NCBI GenBank assembly: GCA_947561585.1
Contig: CANNZV010002594.1
Span: 1 to 64,000 of the forward strand
Length of the DNA: 64,000 bases
DNA from: Caprella mutica
Lineage: Eukaryota; Arthropoda; Malacostraca; Amphipoda; Caprellidae
Direction of reading: 5' to 3'
Position 1 is the first letter of the stretch; every line of letters begins with the position of its first letter. The notes under the pieces were generated by a model. That model was not told the origin of the DNA, ran no database searches, and worked only from the letters and a program-made list of their open reading frames with translations. Positions 34,742-46,206 of the stretch are shown here, piece by piece. The translations under genes and the position numbers were made by a program.

Positions 34742-36060
34742 GCGTCAGACCGGGTGGCCTTGCGCACTTAAAACATTCCGGGTGAAGTTGCGCATCGGTA
34801 ATTGACGGCCAATGCGTGAAAATATTTCAAATCTGACAACACCATTGGAAAGAGCAGCTCTTAAACCCCCTAGTGCATAAATTTCACGAAAATCGTAAGA
34901 GATTAAGTATAGACACTAAGTGTTCAAACAGAGACCTATGTTTTTCATAGCAAAATAATTATTTTGGACTAGAATCGAATCTCCGCGAACTATGCTGTAG
35001 TGTTGATAATTAGGCTCCAACTTGATTGCAATTTATGTTGGATACGCATAGTTTACTGCAGATTAACGTCATGTAAGATGATTTTAATAATAATTATAAA
35101 TTATTGAGATATAACCAATATACTAGATGCGCAAGGTCACCCTGGGAATATTTTAATTCACAAGTGGACTTGCGCACACTTATTAATAAAGTTAAAGAGC
35201 TCTTATTCATTAATAAACCTGTGATATTCATCCCCGATTCTCCTATATCACAGCAATTGCACAGCAGCCTCACGGTAATTACACAGCAGCCTCACGGCAA
35301 TTGCACAGCAGACGCACGGCAATTGCACAGCAGCCTCACGGCAATTGCACAGCAGCCTCACGGCAATTGCACAGCAGCCTCACGGCAATTGCACAGCAGC
35401 CTCACGGCAATTGCACAGCAGCCTCACGGCAATTGCACAGCAGCCTCACGGCAATTGCACAGCAGCCTCACGGCAATTGCACAGCAGCCTCACGGCAATT
35501 GCACAGCAGCCTCACGGCAATTGCACAGCAGCCTCACGGCAATTGCACAGCAGCCTCACGGCAATTGCACAGCAGCCTCACGGCAATTGCACAGCAGCCT
35601 CACGGCAATTGCACAGCAGCCTCATGGCAATTGCACAGCAGCCTCATGGCAATTGCACAGCAGCCTCACGGCAATTCCACAGCAGCCTCACGGCAATTCC
35701 ACAGCAGCCTCACAGCAATTCCACAGTAGATTGGGGCAGATTCAGGGCAGTTGCATAACATATCAGGGTTAGATTTTCTATGCATAGTTTATACATAGGG
35801 TGAACTTGCGCACTGCGCAGTTTCACATTGGGTGTATTTGCGCGGTGCGCAAGTACACCCGGTAAGTGCGCAAAATTCACCTGGTTTATCACCACGATCT
35901 TTGCGCACAGTTTTTCGATGGTTACTTTTCTTCTATTAAACTTAAAGAGTTGAAACTTGGTGTGCACCTAGGTCTACCCTAGGATCAGATTGCTGACTTC
36001 TCTAGTTTTTTCGTAAAATCAAAGTATGCGGAAAATGCGCAAAGCCACCTGGTCCGACGC
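34742..36060. mobile_element. Nested TA-target element with GC termini, filled by a minisatellite
   Basis: Flanked by TA at 34740-34741 and 36061-36062. The ends read GCGTCAGACCGGGTGGCCTT and, inverted, GCGTCGGACCAGGTGGCTTT. TGCGCA-type motifs recur inside both ends (34761, 34785, 35167, 35808, 35846, 35871, 35901, 36036), as subterminal binding sites would. It encodes no transposase. The ends resemble those of the pogo-like element at 38504-42045 (TAGCGTC then GACC), so that enzyme or a relative probably moved it. Confidence 0.8.
35253..35726. repeat. 22-bp minisatellite, about 21 copies
   Basis: Units of GCAATTGCACAGCAGCCTCA plus CG, nearly identical in the middle and slightly changed at both edges (GTAATTACA left, GCAATTCCA right). 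Since 22 is not a multiple of three, all three frames encode the same peptide period, which produces long open frames of no coding value. Confidence 0.95.
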
Positions 36061-36230
36061 TAATGGTCAAAAATCTTAAAATACTCTCCAATAATTACAT
36101 GTAAACATAGGAATTAATTAGAGAATTGTCGCCAGATAATTCAGGAGACTAATTTCAAAGCCTCAATAGTCGCCGGACAAACTTCACAACTTCATGCATC
36201 TTTTGCAGACTGGATAACAATATATAATTC

Positions 36231-36475
36231 TCAGTCTGTATTTGGTGCACTAAATCCCGCTGTCTTTTTCAAAAAGTTGAAAAAATCCACCATAAATTTC
36301 CAGTAATTTGGTAGATCCACCAACATTTTATGATTTTCCTAATATTTCCACCGAAAATTAATGGTAACATAGGAATAAATAGCTAAAAATCCACTGACTT
36401 TGCCAGAATATTGTTTTCGAAGGGGAAAAAATTCCACCGACATGTCATGGAAATTTACCACGAAATACAGACTGG
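36231..36475. mobile_element. hAT-type MITE, CAGTCTGTATTT family, 8-bp target duplication
   Basis: Starts TCAGTCTGTATTTGGTGCAC and ends CCACGAAATACAGACTGG. It is flanked by TATAATTC at 36223-36230 and 36476-36483. It is the reference copy for 22772-22992. Confidence 0.85.
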
Positions 36476-36893
36476 TATAATTCATGACTGGGAAACCAAC
36501 AGAAGTCAAGCTGCTTAGCACAATCTAAGAGTGACAGTACTTCCCTGAGTAATTGGATGAAATTAAGCAGTAAATTTATGATGATAATTATTTATTTTTA
36601 AAAAGGTAAACTTCAAAAGTTGAAGCTCTGTTAAGCAGGAATTACAAAATTGATTCAACAAACTTATCAAGGTTGAGTAACTAAAAAAAGAAACAATATA
36701 CTAATGTATCTATCCTTAGTATAGGAGGGAATATTAATAGATATTACAAACAAAACAAAAATAAATCTCAACTACACAAAATTAAATCTTCAACTATATG
36801 TAAAGGACTAAAGGAGTGTTTTAATTAAGTAATGAAAAATAGAAGCAATATAGCTACTAATGACAACCTTGATATTATCTAAAATCCTTGATA
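36476..36893. other. No gene seen
   Basis: AT-rich sequence between the MITE and the end of the minus-strand gene-like exons. It may include that gene's 3' untranslated region. Confidence 0.4.
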
Positions 36894-38342
36894 TTATCTC
36901 AAATCTAAAACAATAGAGCCTTCTCTTCCCACTACAGAGAACAACTTCTCATTAGTGTAAAGGGATTCCCACAATTTATATTCCACAAATGCAACATTAA
37001 AGGCTGAAAGACTACTGTTCAACTTAATTTCAAAAGTTGGACATAACCCTTCATCAGTATTTGAAGCAAGTTTGAAATTTTCCACAATTCCATCAGATGT
37101 GAAATCAAGATCTGACAATAGTTTGCCTTTCTCAGGTCCATCAGAAATTTCAAACATGCTCCTACTGACTGATGAAAAATTATCACCCCAAATAGTTGAT
37201 TCAATAGCAGACTTAATCTTATCAAATATCTGGGTTGATAATAAAGGAGACATTTTAAGAGAGCTATCATGAGCAATTGAAAGAAGAGAATTCAAATACT
37301 CAACAATTTCTTTGAACTCAGCCTCTCATGAGTGAGAAAACAAATGGTGTCAAAGCCATCAGAAGAAGAGCCGCATAAAAGATGCAGTAAGCTTTCAAAA
37401 TCAAGGCAGGCAGCAATTTTCTTCAGAGTAGAGTTGATGCCATTCTCTATCCTCTTCTTTAGACTCTTAATCAGTGATTTCTGATAAACTAATGCTTCAG
37501 ATAAGCACTCTTTATATTCCCGTGCAAACCAGTTATCTTTGGAGACTTCCTTGATCACCTTTTACAGAGCATCTGGTGGATGAACCTGTGATAACATCAT
37601 GTTCTTCTTCCACAGATTTATCTCTTGTCAATCTACAGTCAATAAGTAGATCAACATCTGAAACAGAAGATATACATTAGGAAGAATGTATCAAGTGTTT
37701 TCCAAGGAAACTGAAATCGTCAAGATATTTTATTCAATATAAATTGATTGCTAATTTGCTAGTAGCTATCCCATAAAATTTTCATAGAAAACACTGTCAG
37801 AAATTGAACAGACAAGTTAACACATTAAACTTCATTTCATATTTTTGACTATGCAGTGACATAAACACCACAAATAAAAGTGAAAAAACATTACCTACTC
37901 TTGAAGCAATTATTCTGATGCCCAACAAAATGCTCCGACAGAAGTGGTGTCTTTATTCTCTGCTGAAGATTCATTGTTTCCATATGGTCAATCAACTTCT
38001 TGCTGTAGATGACTACATTGTGGGCTGGGAGACTGTAGCTTTGGAGTGCCTTCATTGTGATCTTAACTGGTCGGAATAGATCCAACAAGATCAACAAGTT
38101 GTAAACAAAATCCTGTGATAAGAAATTTATAAATTTTCCTTACAATCTCAGATTACTGAATTATTATATTTTGGATAGCTAACTGAAATTAGAAAAAAAT
38201 GATATCTTACAGCGCCCATCAGAAGATACTGGTCTTCATCATTAGCGTCCCTTGTCTTCTTGATGGATATAAAAGCCTTGGTCAATGCATCATATCCAGC
38301 ATATATTTTTTTCCATTGTTCTGTAGCAGAACTGGAGAATCT
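36894..38342 (-). pseudogene. C-terminal exons of a broken hAT/BED-like gene
   Basis: Several protein-like blocks with plausible GT-AG borders: 38342-38212 (SSSATEQWKKIYAGYDALTK), 38112-37894 (LLILLDLFRPVKITMKALQS, then PAHNVVIYSKKLIDHMETMN), about 37660-37295 (WFAREYKECLSEALVYQKSL) and 37295-36894. The LxDLFRPVKxxMKALQ block resembles hAT-derived zinc-finger proteins of the ZNF862 kind, but this is from memory of the family pattern and not certain. Joining the exons leaves frame conflicts near 37560. The 5' part lies beyond the pogo-like element, at 42060-44328. Confidence 0.4.
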
Positions 38343-38503
38343 GTAAATGTAAAGTAATTCAGATATTTGTTAATTTAATTTTGAATTGTGGTTAATCTAT
38401 ATGCGAGTAGCAATATTTATCAGATTGAAGTATTTGATTTAATGATTCTCATATAAAAAAAATAGATTCTTCACATTTGTACAGCATATAGCTACTTGAG
38501 GTA

Positions 38504-41500
38504 GTGTCGACCGGGGCGAATCTCCGCACTTTTGCGCGAACTTTGTTATAACTCAAAAACTAATTATCCCAGAAACTTCTCCTTCACCATCAAGAGTGCC
38601 TCTGATATAACGGTAATGCACGAAAAATCTCGAGGATCTAACTCCCTTAGTTTTAGAGTTATCGTCGAAAGACTATGCGGAGATTTAACTACCCTAAATC
38701 GAGGCGAATCTCCGCACCGCATGTGGCGAATCTCCGCGTGCGGAATCTTGCCCCCGGGGTAAATCTCCGCACCCGAAATCTTATTATAAACATAAATACT
38801 AAGGATATGTAAAACAACTTAAACAAAATATGTATTTATGAAGCATTTAAGTTTAACACAACGAACAGTAGGAAGCTTCTTGTACTAATCAATTTCCTTT
38901 TCTTTCAGTTATTATAGCTACGATCTCTTTATGTTATAGATTAACTCCTTTACAAACAAATTTAGATAGAAGAGAATCGTTCTGGGAAAAGGAAGAAAAT
39001 AAAGATACAAAGGGAAACTTAATGAAAATGATACAGTAGCTATCTACCAAACTGTAAAACAAACAAAAACCTGATAATAGATAATACAGATAGATCACAG
39101 TTTGCTGCATATTCCTTTACTAACGAAATAATTAATCTTTAATCATGATTCCTTTTTGTCTTTTTCTGTTTTATAAATTTGCTTTATAATTTTCATAATC
39201 CTTCATAGATTTGGCAACTCCTTCGATCTTGAAAGGCAGACATCCCTTAATAATGATTGGTCCACTTATCAGCTGTGTGACAACAACTTGTTCAATATTG
39301 TCACGTAGTGGCCAAGTATAATTATCATCAGGAAGGCGCTTTAAGAACTTCATGTTCACAACTTCATCCTGCAATGACACTACTCTTCCTATGTACGACA
39401 ATCCTTTCCCATACCAAACAAGATAGTAGCACTCTTGTCTCACATTCTTTCCAATAGCTTTGAATTTTCTCTCATTGAAATGCACCATCGTGATCTGTTC
39501 CGATTTTTCTTCGTCTGAGGATAAAGTAATTTCATCGCTAGTACTGGAGGCAATAGGAGATCCCATATTGATCACTTCTAAGTCGTTAACTTCATCCTCT
39601 TCAACTTCTTCAACTTTATCCTTCCTTAATTTCCTTGCCCTTGGCTTCTTTTCTGTCAATCTTTTCTCATTTTCTGCCAAAGCTTTCTCAAATGAATCAG
39701 TTGTTAGCACCTGCGCCTCAGGGTTAATTCTCCTTCTAACAGGTCTCTTAATCTCATTTGGTGTGCTAGAAGGAGCACGCCGTGTGAAGGATTCGGTCAC
39801 AATCTCTTCAAATCGAATTCTTGTGCTGTCGAGGTCACTGAAGCTGGTATCTATATCTGATACAATTGAGACGTTTCGTGAAGGTCCTATATCACAAGTC
39901 TGCTTCGATGTCCCACAACCTGTACTCAAATTAGATGGACCACTGTCACTTTTCTGCTGAGGAGGAGAAATCAAATTATTTGACTCATTGGTTGGAGTAT
40001 TCTCAGGTAACTTGCGAGGAGTAGCTGGTAGTGAAGTAGGTTTCTTAGTAAGTGCTGCCTTTTTTTCGTTATAGTAACGTACCAATCGAGGATTAAAGGC
40101 ACTTTCAGGATATTTTGTTCGATCTATTGGATAAATTCCAGTCTTTCTGAATGCAGAGAAGATGTTTGTTTCAGTAAAGACATCATCCCAAACGTTTCCC
40201 GTCACTTCAATGAATTCACTCTTTGTTATACGACGAGCTTTATGCTCTTTTGTCCAACTTGTGAGAGCTTGGTCCCATTTAACCTGTGACAAAAGTTTTT
40301 ATTTAGCTATGTAGATATATTAATTTGAAAGAAATGACTATCATTTACCTAAATATGACTTATCACAAGAAAGGAAATACTTTTAGTGGTCGAAAGCAGA
40401 CAACATCAAGTGGCTGCAACCGATCCGTAGTGTGTGGAGGGAGTTTCATCAGAGTTACATCATTTTCTCTGGCATGTCTAATGAGGCGAAGGTTAATGTG
40501 GGTAGAATGTCCATCGTAAATTAGCAGTAGTGGCCTTTGTGTTTGGGTGGAGACGAAATGATGAAACCAATCAAAAAATATTTCAGATGACATCCACCCA
40601 TTTGCGGACCGTGCCAACTGAGTACCTTTATATGCTCTCTTAGTATTCCAGTCACTCATCATATTCTTTCCTGTAAAAGAAGAACCATGCATATACTAAT
40701 ATCAACCTTATCAAATAATATTTCCCCTGGAAATATTCACTAACCCTTAAAGATTATCAATGGTGGAAGCTTTTCTCCTGCTGCTGAGATCCCAGCCATT
40801 ACTGTAACTGCCTCTCTTCCACTCGTTGCTGTGGTACGACTTGCTTTTTCTCCCTTTTTAGAAACTACTTTCGTCCTTTGTGGGTCTGTGAACAAATTGG
40901 TCTCGTCTACATTCCACACACATTCAGGTCTATCTTTGATATCAAGAAGTTCCATCTGTTCCTCCAAGAGATCATAGAAGCCGTAAATTATTGAGGGATC
41001 AGATGCAGCAATTTTCCTGGCCTTTTCATGGGTAGAGGGCAACTTAACCGAGAGTCTCCACCTTGCCATGAATTTCTGCAGCCAATCTTCACCTGGGCGA
41101 TCATTCTAGGAAAGAGAAATGAATAGTCTTTAAGTGAGCTTTTTCTAGAATATTTTTGAGTCTATTGATCATAATTCGTGATACTCACCTTGAAACAACA
41201 TCTCTTCCTAAGGTGCTCCCCTAATTCATTTTCTTTAGTTTTGTTTAATTTAATGTAATCGGTCACCAAGTTCCTAACTTCTTCCGTTGTTGCTGCAAAT
41301 CCCCACTTTCATCTTCCTCGGGAATAAGAATTTGTCCTCCACGTTTACCAGCGAGACCTTTCAGTCTATTTCTCAAAGTTTTCTCATTGACATGAGCTTC
41401 TTTGGCGGCCTTCCTAATGCTGATGGAGCCAGCTTTTATTTTAATAAGGGCATCCTTAATTAATATCTCACTCGGTGGAGGCGTTTTCGTTTTTCTAATA

Positions 41501-42045
41501 TACTTCCGTACCATTACTAATAATGATTATGACAATATAGTATATATTAGATTCAATAACTATGATCTATTGTATGGGAAAAGAGACAATAAATAAGTTA
41601 GAAAACAAGCGCGGAGATTCGCCCCAGATAATTTTTTACCTGGGGCGAATCTCCGCGTTACACTTAATCTTCAATAACATGTAGTAATATAAACTTACAT
41701 ATTCAACCTTTTAACACATTAATCAACACTCTATTAGCCTTCTTCCTACCAAATATGAAGATATTTGATGGAAAATCTTAGCTGTAAGAACATAGTTCGC
41801 GCAACATTAAAAAAACAGCTCTCAAAATTATTTTGGGGTCCTGACAAAAGACTCTTATGTATGAATTTTTTACGAAAAATTTATACCAGATACAGCCATT
41901 TAGTTTGCTTCTTCTTAAAGTAAATAAAACGAGCTTTCCTCTCATATTTTTCGTTTTTTCATTTTCGTTTTCTATTACATAGAAAACGTGGGCGCGGACA
42001 TTCGCCCCGGTATTTGGGGGTGCGGAGATTCGCCTTGGTCGACGC
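38504..42045 (-). mobile_element. Pogo-like transposon, 3542 bp
   Basis: Flanked by TA at 38502-38503 and 42046-42047. The 28-bp inverted ends are TA-GTGTCGACCGGGGCGAAT and TA-GCGTCGACCAAGGCGAAT (continuing CTCCGCAC), with three mismatches. GGCGAATCTCCGC motifs recur inside each end: about 38516, 38703, 38728 and 38760 at the left, and 41612, 41644, 41992 and 42020 at the right. It encodes its own transposase on the minus strand and sits between exons of a broken hAT/BED-like gene. Confidence 0.9.
39171..41514 (-). CDS. Pogo/Tigger-like DDE transposase, four exons
   Basis: Exons 41514-41189, 41105-40745, about 40671-40381 and 40283-39171, all with GT-AG borders; the second and third join in frame. 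Exon 1 has a psq/CENP-B type helix-turn-helix (SIRKAAKEAHVNEKTLRNRL). Exon 2 has PGEDWLQKFMARW, ASDPSIIYGFYDLLEE and WNVDETNLF (first catalytic Asp). Exon 3 has LLLIYDGHSTH (second) and LPPHTTDRLQPLDV (third, Asp as in pogo). Exon 4 starts VKWDQALTSW, continues NIFSAFRKTGIYPIDRTKYP and ends in a long acidic tail. Exon 1 shifts frame near 41300: the frame that continues to the donor reads GFAATTEEVRNLVTDYIKLN, and compared with 61792-62175 about a dozen codons are missing there. The copy is therefore probably inactive as it stands, or the lesion is an unrecognised intron. Confidence 0.85.
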
Positions 42046-42059
42046 TATTCTATACTTCA

Positions 42060-44328
42060 GACATCCACTCTTGCATATAGATTTCAAAAGCATAAATCCT
42101 TTCCTTCTTGAGAAAAATCTGATGAATGGATTGGCCCTGGTGACGAAAACTTGGAAAAATTCACAGATGTTTCCATGCCAAACTTCTTAGAACCATCTCT
42201 GTTGTCCTCAACAACATAATTAAGAAGATGGCCACTATCATAAGTGAAGGGGATGTCGAAATCACTATCCTTTTTTGAGTCTGATCGAAAGTTATGCCTC
42301 ATGGTATCCATAAATGGTCTATTTATATATTGGCCATCAACAGTTACTCCTAGAAAAAAATTAGCTATTTAGAAATAATCTAATTTATTTCATCAAGTAA
42401 ATATAACACATTCGATTGATTGAACATCTTACCAGCAAGATAATGACTATGGTCATCATGAACATGCAGTCTTTCTTTCAAGAGTTTAGTGATGTCCCTG
42501 GCCAGATCATCAGCCTTCCCTCCCTCAATCTCCTCATAGTTCACTGGTTCTAAACCGTCAAAATCATCTTCATAATCACCATCGGTGAACAGCATTTCAA
42601 CAGTGAGATTTTGGAGAGATTTTCTTTACACACAAGGTGCACCAATGAGGAAAACAGTTTTTTCCCTCCAAAAACCAAGATCAGAAGGACACACTGTACA
42701 GTAGTTTGACTTGGAGTGGCCTTGTCAGCTGTAATGCAATAATCTCTTCTTTCCTGTTGACTGCAGTGGAGTATTTAACGTTTCAGAAATCTTGTTCATG
42801 ATATACACGACAGATGCCCCCAAGACATCGTTTAAGATTTCTCTGAAAAAATTTAAAATAAATATAAATTCATATCTTAGCTAAATAATTGGTACAATAT
42901 GTCTTTTTTTCAAGTTGTATCATTTTGCTTTCGTTAAATCTTTTCAATCATACAACTATAATTTACTTACTCAAAAACAGATATTTAAAAATTCACTACT
43001 TACTTTGAATGTTTCATGTCTCCAATGTCCACTCCACATAGTTGAACCCCTGTGAGCATAGTAGGGAAATTTTTCTGTGCTGTGCCATTTTTCCTTCATT
43101 ACAAAGGAGTGTCATAGAAACAATATTTTTTGCTATTTGACGGACCTTATTTCATTTCTCACTCTAGTTTTTTCATACTCTAGAGCTCCCTGATGAAGAA
43201 CAGTGGATGTGTGAGGTGCAATAGACGATTCTTTTACTTGCCTTGCCTCTAGACTAGCCTTCGATGTAAGCAGCATATTTCATACTATCAATTAAATAGC
43301 CAGTTGCTAGGGATCTTCCAAATGTACCCATTACTCTGGTTGGTACCTTGCCAGTTTTTTTTTTTGTATATGTGATCACCATTCCTGTTTCTTCTAGGCT
43401 TTCTTCAACATTGAATTTTACTTCTTCCCTTCTTAAAATGTCTTCAATGTTTTGAGCTCCTCTTAGGTGGGGGTGTGAGAAGAAGAACTTTCTTCAGTAA
43501 TGAATTTCTTATAAAGTGCACTAATCATAGTTGCAATGGTTCCTGAATTTTCTGGTACATTGATTGGTGAAGCTTTATGTGTGTCTAATGTTGATTGTCT
43601 TGCAACATTACCAAGGCTTAACTATAGAGAGGTAACTATGGCAGGAGTAGAGGTAACTATGGCAGGAGTAGAGGTAACTATGGCAGGAGTAGAGGTAACT
43701 ATGGCAGGAGTAGAGGTAACTATGGCTGGAGTAGAGGTAACTATGGCTGGAGTAGAGGTAACTGTGGCTGGAGTAGAGGTAACTGTGGCTGGAGTAGAGG
43801 TAACTGTGGCTGGAGTAGAGGTAACTGTGGCTGGAGTAGAGGTAACTGTGGCAGGAGTAGAGGTAGCTAACTGTGGCAGGAGTAGAGGTAGCTAACTGTG
43901 GCAGGAGTAGAGGTAGCTAACTGTGGCAGGAGTAGAGGTAGCTAACTGTGGCAGGAGTAGAGGTAGCTAACTGTGGCAGGAGTAGAGGTAGCTAACTGTG
44001 GCAGGAGTAGAGGTAGCTAACTGTGGCAGGAGTAGAGGTAGCTAACTGTGGCAGGAGTAGAGGTAACTATGGCAAGAGTAGAAGTTTCGGTAACAGTAGT
44101 TGATGGAGTAATACGAGTCTTTTGTTTCTTAAATTTTCTTGGCTCACAACTGAAGCCAACTTCTTTGATAGTTCTCTTTACTCTTATATCATCTATGAGT
44201 ACTTTTTTTTCCAGATCTATCATACTGCAATTGGGATGATTTCTTTTTAAATGTTTTTCTATTGCAGTGTCAAAATTTGTTTTCAGATGATAGTTTTTTT
44301 GAGGCATAACAATCAAATAGCAGATCAT
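42060..44328 (-). pseudogene. 5' part of the broken BED/hAT-like gene
   Basis: Protein blocks run right to left: 44328-44083 has TNFDTAIEKHLKRNHPN, which looks like the end of a BED-type zinc finger; then a Thr/Pro/Val linker made by a minisatellite; then 43500-43140 with IEDILRREEVKFNVEESLEE, GKVPTRVMGTFGRSLATGYL and, in another frame, LEARQVKESSIAPHTSTVLH; then 42840-42600 with ADKATPSQTTVQCVL, 42595-42430 and 42355-42075 with VDGQYINRPFMDTMRHNF and PFTYDSGHLLNYVVEDN. The order BED finger, then D-containing strands, then DSGH suggests a hAT-like RNase H fold. Multiple frameshifts make it a pseudogene. No close named relative is recognised. Confidence 0.45.
43632..44083. repeat. Two-phase minisatellite, 21-bp then 25-bp units
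   Basis: Eleven 21-bp units (GTAACTRTGGCWGGAGTAGAG) from 43632, then eight 25-bp units from 43863, then one 21-bp unit at 44063. The 25-bp unit equals the 21-bp unit with GCTA added after the first TA (GTA-GCTA-ACTG). The 21-bp phase keeps the minus-strand frame (STPAIVT); the 25-bp phase destroys it. Confidence 0.95.
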
Positions 44329-44388
44329 GGTTCTGCTGATTTCTTAATTGTTGTTGACGCGCTTTTCTTATTGGGTGCTCGAGATGTA

Positions 44389-46204
44389 GGGTAAAATTCG
44401 CATCACCAGTCACTTTCACCATTACTTTGTATATTTACTATAAAAAATGAACTACGAATGCTATCATTCATCAGATGATGAATTACAATAGAAATCAGAA
44501 CGTCTATTAAAATTACCACGGTAGGAGCTTTTAGAACAGCCTGATCTCAAACAGTACAATGTTTTGTGAACCATGAATAAAAACGTGATATTTCATTTTG
44601 CCTGTCAAATTTCATTATGCAATTTCAATATTTTGGTCACTTTTCATACCACAATTTCAATATTTCGGTCACTTCAAAGCATGCAGGTAAATAATAATAT
44701 TTTAAGGTGAAAATGAAAGTATGTGTTCATACTTTGATGATTATGAACGTTATATTAATTCAATCTAACAGTATATATGTATTATATAACTAACATATTC
44801 ATTCAAACTTAGCTATATGTTATACATCAGGATGAATAAAACAACTTAATTGTCAGACATTTTAAATTTTGAAAAAAGTTTTAACTTTTACTTAATGATG
44901 ATACACTTAACGATAGTGTGAACAAGAAAAAAAATATAACATACTGGATCAAAATCGTCTTATTATTTAGAACAAGTATTGCAAACAAAGTTTATTTTGT
45001 TAATTTCTTTCAAAGTTATATTATCATTATGCAGACAATACTTGTGACACCAGCGCAGGCATCGATTGCAGCCGATCTAAACCTCTTGATTCGTCTTGAT
45101 GATCATTTCCCCCAAAAGCAAGGCATTCATTTAATTCTTCCACCATAAAATCATCATCTGAATCCTCTGCATAAGCAATTTCGTATTCCTCGTCGTATTT
45201 TCGTTGCAGCCACAGTTTTTCCTTCCTTTGATTTTTTTTCTCTTTCTGATTTCTTTCTAATCCTCATCTCTTCTTTTTTTTTCTTTTTATGAATCTCTTG
45301 CTCTTTATTGTTCTGTTTTTCTAGCAAGTTTTTCTAGTAGTCCGCAACACTTACTGCAGGGGGAACCACTGGCTTGAATTTAGATACCTTGTAATCATTA
45401 CATTATCACCAATTCTCAGTTATTTTTTGAAAGGTGAATGATCCCATATAACTCTGCATTACTTGAATCATTGAGTTCAATTACAGGGTAATTATTTGGT
45501 TCTTCAGTTATGGATGTATTCGGCGTGCTTGAATTGTTATTGACTATAGCGAACGAAGTTGAAGGAACGGGAAAACTGTACCAAGTGTCATTCGAGCGAA
45601 CACTTTTCTGAGAGGTGAATTTCTGAGAAGTGTGAGCAGGGACCTGGTGTTTATCGGAGTTTCTCTTTAGTGTGTTTAGCTGATTAATGAACCACTTGTT
45701 ATCATTTTAAAAATAGAATAATACCTTGGTATTGCCATTGCTCATTTTTATTGAAGTGACCGACGATTCGAAATGTGAATTCACATTGCCGGTCACTCGA
45801 CCAAAATAGTGAAAAACGTATTAATTCATTTCATAATTTCGGTCACCATGTTTTTAATTATTACTAGCGATAATTCGGTAAATACTGCTTCACACATATA
45901 GCAATATCAACCTTAACAAATATGAATTGTCAGACTAAAGAACACTTAATGTGTCTATATTTAGGCACTGTGCTCAGCGAGATTTCACTTGAATATCCGT
46001 GATTTGAAATTTAACAATACACCTTATTGTTTTTCATTTATTATATATTTTATAGTCTCAAAACTTCTTGTGTGTCTGTATAACACTAAAAACTATGAGA
46101 AAATCATTCGGAACACTCTGCTGGTTGAACAATTTTTTCGATGATTTTAAAAATAATGGATCTGACCGGCAGTAGTGATATAACCGGTGATTCGAATTTT
46201 ACCC
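44389..46204. mobile_element. Second pogo-like/TA-target element, 1816 bp, degenerate
   Basis: Flanked by TA at 44387-44388 and 46205-46206. Inverted ends: GGGTAAAATTCGCATCACC and GGGTAAAATTCGAATCACC. Inside, TCGGTCAC-type motifs recur in both orientations (44630, 44660, 45756, 45790, 45840), the same subterminal layout as 38504-42045 but with another motif. It carries a decayed minus-strand reading frame. Confidence 0.75.
45045..45705 (-). pseudogene. Decayed C-terminal half of a transposase-like protein
   Basis: 45705-45416 (-) is open and reads WFINQLNTLKRNSDKHQVPA onward to a Ser/Thr/Asn-rich segment ending IIHLSKNN and a stop. 45260-45045 (-) is a highly charged helix (QRKEKLWLQRKYDEEYEIAY) followed by an acidic tail. 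A Ser/Thr-rich linker then a charged helix is what follows the DDE core in many pogo-type proteins, and it lies inside TA-flanked inverted ends. No catalytic motif is preserved, so this is inferred from context. Confidence 0.35.
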
Positions 46205-46206
46205 TA

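Larger units (their letters stand above)
34658..36213. mobile_element. MITE, CTGCAAAGCATG family, split by a 1.3 kb element
   Basis: Starts CCAATCTGCAAAGCATGCAC and ends CATGCATCTTTTGCAGACTGG. The host MITE is only about 236 bp; the remainder is the nested element at 34742-36060. The copy near 60393-60505 reads straight across the insertion point (TTTTCAAATTCTTCAAAATG), confirming the split. Confidence 0.8.

Noticed and set aside
35253..35726. CRISPR-like array
   Set aside because: Units are contiguous without spacers, inside a eukaryotic transposon; a plain minisatellite.
35104..35772. Three long overlapping open frames with repeated HSSLTAIAQQP-type peptides
   Set aside because: They are produced by the 22-bp minisatellite, which is open in all three frames; there is no start context, domain or splice support.
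43240..43260. A fifth GCTA-type insertion in the BED-like gene, GAAGGCTAGTC
   Set aside because: Removing four bases does rejoin two frames, but the site is not a duplicated TA, so it does not fit the footprint model and is left out of the count.
43536..43895. Plus-strand open frame of repeated VTMAGVE units
   Set aside because: It is the 21-bp minisatellite read on the wrong strand; the minus strand is the one linked to the BED-like gene.
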